A stretch of DNA of 12,612 bases from DATHVR01 sp035461175 (GTDB lineage Bacteria; Actinomycetota; Acidimicrobiia; Spongiisociales; ZC4RG35). The stretch lies in contig DATHVR010000020.1 in the NCBI GenBank assembly GCA_035461175.1, forward strand, positions 1 to 12,612, written 5' to 3'. This document shows, one piece after another, positions 10,926 through 12,612 of this stretch (position 1 is its first letter; each line of letters begins with the position of its first letter). The translations under genes were made by a program, and so were the position numbers. The notes under the pieces were generated by a model. That model searched no databases, was not told the origin of the DNA, and worked only from the letters and a program-made list of their open reading frames with translations.

Positions 10926-11201
10926 GCACTTTACCCACCCGATCCGGGGGTCAGGTGGTGAAGGCCTTGGGCGAGTTGGGGTCACCGCCGGCAGGAACGG
11001 GGTGACCTCGGAACGCGACTGCGAGCGGGCCACGCTGAAAGCCCCCCACACCAGGGCGAGGGCCAGCGAAAAGAGCACCGAGAGTCCATAACCCTGGCTG
11101 GTGACACCCAGATACTCGAGACCGGCGGTGACGGCAAGCAACACCACTGCGAGGAAGACGGCTTGGAGGATGCTGCGACGAATTGCGGTCGACCAGGCCA
11201 T
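10899..11201 (-). CDS. Small two-helix membrane protein, unknown function
   Basis: A 100-aa frame from ATG 11201. Residues 9-31 (RSILQAVFLAVVLLAVTAGL) and 38-58 (YGLSVLFSLALALVWGAFSV) are clear transmembrane helices. After residue 60 the sequence turns Pro/Arg-rich and loses protein-like character, and its last codons cover the promoter and operator of the downstream MarR gene. The annotated stop may therefore not be the original one; an indel after residue 60 is possible. It lies 19 nt after the GNAT gene stop on the same strand. No family recognised. Confidence 0.5.
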   Translation of the reverse strand: MAWSTAIRRSILQAVFLAVVLLAVTAGLEYLGVTSQGYGLSVLFSLALALVWGAFSVARSQSRSEVTPFLPAVTPTRPRPSPPDPRIGWVKCLRDHVSRT

Positions 11202-11220
11202 ACGACGAAACGTTCCGAGC

Positions 11221-11784
11221 TCAGCGAGAGCCGTCAAGGTCGCCCAGCGCGGGCAGGGGGACGGGGTCGGCGGGTAGGTCGGCGGGATCTCCGAGTCGCA
11301 TCCAGTACCAGGCCACATCACACCAGCGACCGAGCTTGAACCCGACACCGGGACAGATGCCGGTCGGTTGCATGCCGACCGCACGATGCAGGGCCTCACT
11401 GGCCGGATTCGGGAGGGCAATCCCGGCATAGGCGTTGACGAATCCCTGCCGGCGCAGGAGCGGGATCAGGGCGTCGTAGAGGACACGACCGAGGCCCCTT
11501 CCCCGGGCGGATTCGTCGACATACACGGAGAGATCGACCGACCACCGATAGGCGGCCCGGCTCCGATGGGGCACGGCGAAGGCGAATCCCTCCACGTCGT
11601 CGTCCTCCCTGACGACGAGCCATGGCGTCAGGGTCAGAGTTGAGCGGATGCGCTGCGCGATCTCTGCCACGTCCGGCGCCACCGTCTCGAAGCTGACATG
11701 GCTGTCCTCAACCACGGGCCGGTAGATGGCGGCGACGGCCGCCGCGTCCCGGTCCGGATCGGCGAGGCAAACCCGGGTAGTCAT
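11221..11784 (-). CDS. GNAT N-acetyltransferase, phosphinothricin acetyltransferase-like
   Basis: A 187-aa GNAT-fold enzyme that would use acetyl-CoA to acetylate an amine. The N-terminal AAIYRPVVEDSHVSFETVAP followed by ERI-type helix AEIAQRIRSTL, and WLVVREDDDVEGFAFAVPHR with RAAYRWSVDLSVYVDESARG, match the phosphinothricin/methionine-sulfoximine acetyltransferase subgroup. The acetyl-CoA pyrophosphate loop is RGRGLGRVLY. Then come AYAGIALPNPASEALHRAVG and GICPGVGFKLGRWCDVAWYW, also subgroup-like. The real substrate is unknown; many relatives act on amino-acid analogues. Start ATG at 11784 overlaps the VOC gene stop as ATGA, so the two are translationally coupled. Confidence 0.9.
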   Translation of the reverse strand: MTTRVCLADPDRDAAAVAAIYRPVVEDSHVSFETVAPDVAEIAQRIRSTLTLTPWLVVREDDDVEGFAFAVPHRSRAAYRWSVDLSVYVDESARGRGLGRVLYDALIPLLRRQGFVNAYAGIALPNPASEALHRAVGMQPTGICPGVGFKLGRWCDVAWYWMRLGDPADLPADPVPLPALGDLDGSR

Positions 11785-12143
11785 CTCTGCGGCTGGAGAA
11801 ATTCGAGACGGTTGCCGAAGGGGTCGCTGGCATAGAAGCGGTCGAAACCGGGAAGTGGCTGGTCGACGGCCACCGCGACGCCGGCCTCCTCGAGCGTCAA
11901 TTTCAGCGCTGCCAGGTCATCTACGATCAGGGCCGGATGGGCTTTGCGGGCCGGCCTGAAGTCGGCTTCAATTCCGAGGTGGATCCGCACCTCCCCGTCC
12001 TCGAACCAGCAGCCACCGCGAGCTTCCAGATGCTCGGGCTTGACCACCCGCGGGATCTCCAGAAGCCCTGCATAGAAGGCCTCGGCGTCGGCCTCGCCTC
12101 CGGCGGGCATCGCCAGGAGTACGTGGTGGAACTGCCGAATCAT
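11781..12143 (-). CDS. VOC-family protein (glyoxalase/dioxygenase fold)
   Basis: A 120-aa single-module vicinal oxygen chelate protein made of two beta-alpha-beta-beta-beta units. It starts RQFHHVLLAMPAGGEADAEA with FYAGLLEI, continues LEARGGCWFEDGEVRIHLGI and DFRPARKAHPALIVDDLAAL, and ends FDRFYASDPFGNRLEFLQP. Candidate metal ligands are the His in FHHV, the His in IHLG, the His in KAHPAL and the Glu in RLEFL. Reaction and substrate are unknown. ATG at 12143 begins exactly where family similarity begins; the open frame continues upstream but without recognisable protein. A TATTCT box 6 nt before the ATG could give a leaderless message. Coupled to the GNAT gene by a 4-bp overlap. Confidence 0.9.
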   Translation of the reverse strand: MIRQFHHVLLAMPAGGEADAEAFYAGLLEIPRVVKPEHLEARGGCWFEDGEVRIHLGIEADFRPARKAHPALIVDDLAALKLTLEEAGVAVAVDQPLPGFDRFYASDPFGNRLEFLQPQR

Positions 12144-12612
12144 CCCCGGAGAATAGGAGCGCAACTCGATTGGATCGGCCTCAGAGTGCGGATGTAGATG
12201 TGCTCGTCGGCCCTCTCGCCGTCTGGCGGCGATGACCGCCAGCCAATCCCGATCGCCCGGCAATAGCGGCCTGAGAATGCGGCGTTGCTTCCCAACCGTA
12301 CTCCGTCGCCAGGGGTGACCACCCGACTCACATCGGGGGCCCGATCGGCGCACCCCCGTCTCTCAGGCCCTTTCCAAGCCAGTCGATCACTCGCTGAAGC
12401 CGACCGGCTATCCACATGCGCAGCGACCACAACCGTGGATGTCCAGACATGTCCGTCCTGCCGTTGCCGTGCCTCCAACGGTACCGATGTCGCCTCGGCG
12501 GCACGGGCGACCGGAATCTGAATCGGTCGGTCTGTCTCCGATCGGAAAGTGGGAGCGATGGCATCTTTGTCTTCCACCCGGCACTCCTGACACCCCCGAC
12601 GCCGGCTTTGCC
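12144..12612. other. Region without a recognisable gene
   Basis: About 470 bases. Several open frames exist on both strands (the longest, 145 codons, on the minus strand 12140-12577), but none shows a known motif, a convincing start site or a protein-like hydrophobic pattern. A hairpin CTGGCGG-6-CCGCCAG stands at 12223-12242. It may be intergenic or a decayed gene. Confidence 0.5.

Noticed and set aside
12140..12577. 145-codon minus-strand open frame upstream of the VOC gene
   Set aside because: No recognisable motif, no ribosome site, and it overlaps the VOC start in another frame; not enough support for a gene.

Overview
The window looks like chromosomal DNA of a high-GC actinobacterium, possibly of the Acidimicrobiia type. 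This rests on strong G/C third-position bias, frequent GTG and TTG starts, GTGA/ATGA/TTGA stop-start overlaps, start codons that look leaderless, and the gene order MBL hydrolase - rph - rdgB, which is typical of Actinobacteria. The genus cannot be named from the sequence alone.

Left third (1-3624): a loose tRNA cluster with protein genes between the tRNAs. Six intact tRNAs are present: His(GTG), Arg(TCT), Gly(TCC) and Pro(TGG) on the minus strand, Lys(CTT) and Leu(TAG) on the plus strand. The tRNA-His locus carries a decayed upstream copy of its own promoter and 5' half, offset by 102 bp. The tRNA-Arg locus carries two upstream shortened copies in a 73-bp tandem array; these keep the D stem, and one keeps a perfect acceptor stem. 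Protein genes here are a luciferase-like flavin oxidoreductase, a frameshifted winged-helix regulator gene, a small membrane protein, a GatB/YqeY-domain protein directly behind tRNA-Gly, and a plus-strand HTH protein that resembles LAGLIDADG-type homing endonucleases. That last gene starts with four 18-bp tandem repeats and ends inside tRNA-Lys.

Middle (3631-6789): a minus-strand housekeeping operon pdxH - MBL-fold hydrolase - rph - rdgB, covering PLP synthesis, a putative phosphodiesterase/RNase Z-like enzyme, tRNA 3'-end trimming and nucleotide-pool sanitation. It diverges from a DUF983 zinc-ribbon membrane protein. The two predicted promoters overlap, and both starts may be leaderless. The DUF983 gene then converges stop-to-stop with the next operon.

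Right part (6790-12143): a minus-strand operon ferredoxin - HMG-CoA lyase - acyl-CoA dehydrogenase, fitting leucine or branched-chain acyl-CoA catabolism. After it come a plus-strand histidine-rich small protein, a minus-strand single-pass membrane protein, a MarR regulator with a palindromic operator in its promoter, a small two-helix membrane protein, and a coupled GNAT acetyltransferase / VOC protein pair. In the last ~470 bases (12144-12612) I recognise no gene.

The strongest candidates for something undescribed are the tandem tRNA 5'-half / mini-tRNA copies at two unrelated tRNA loci, and the homing-endonuclease-like gene whose C-terminus is encoded by tRNA-Lys.
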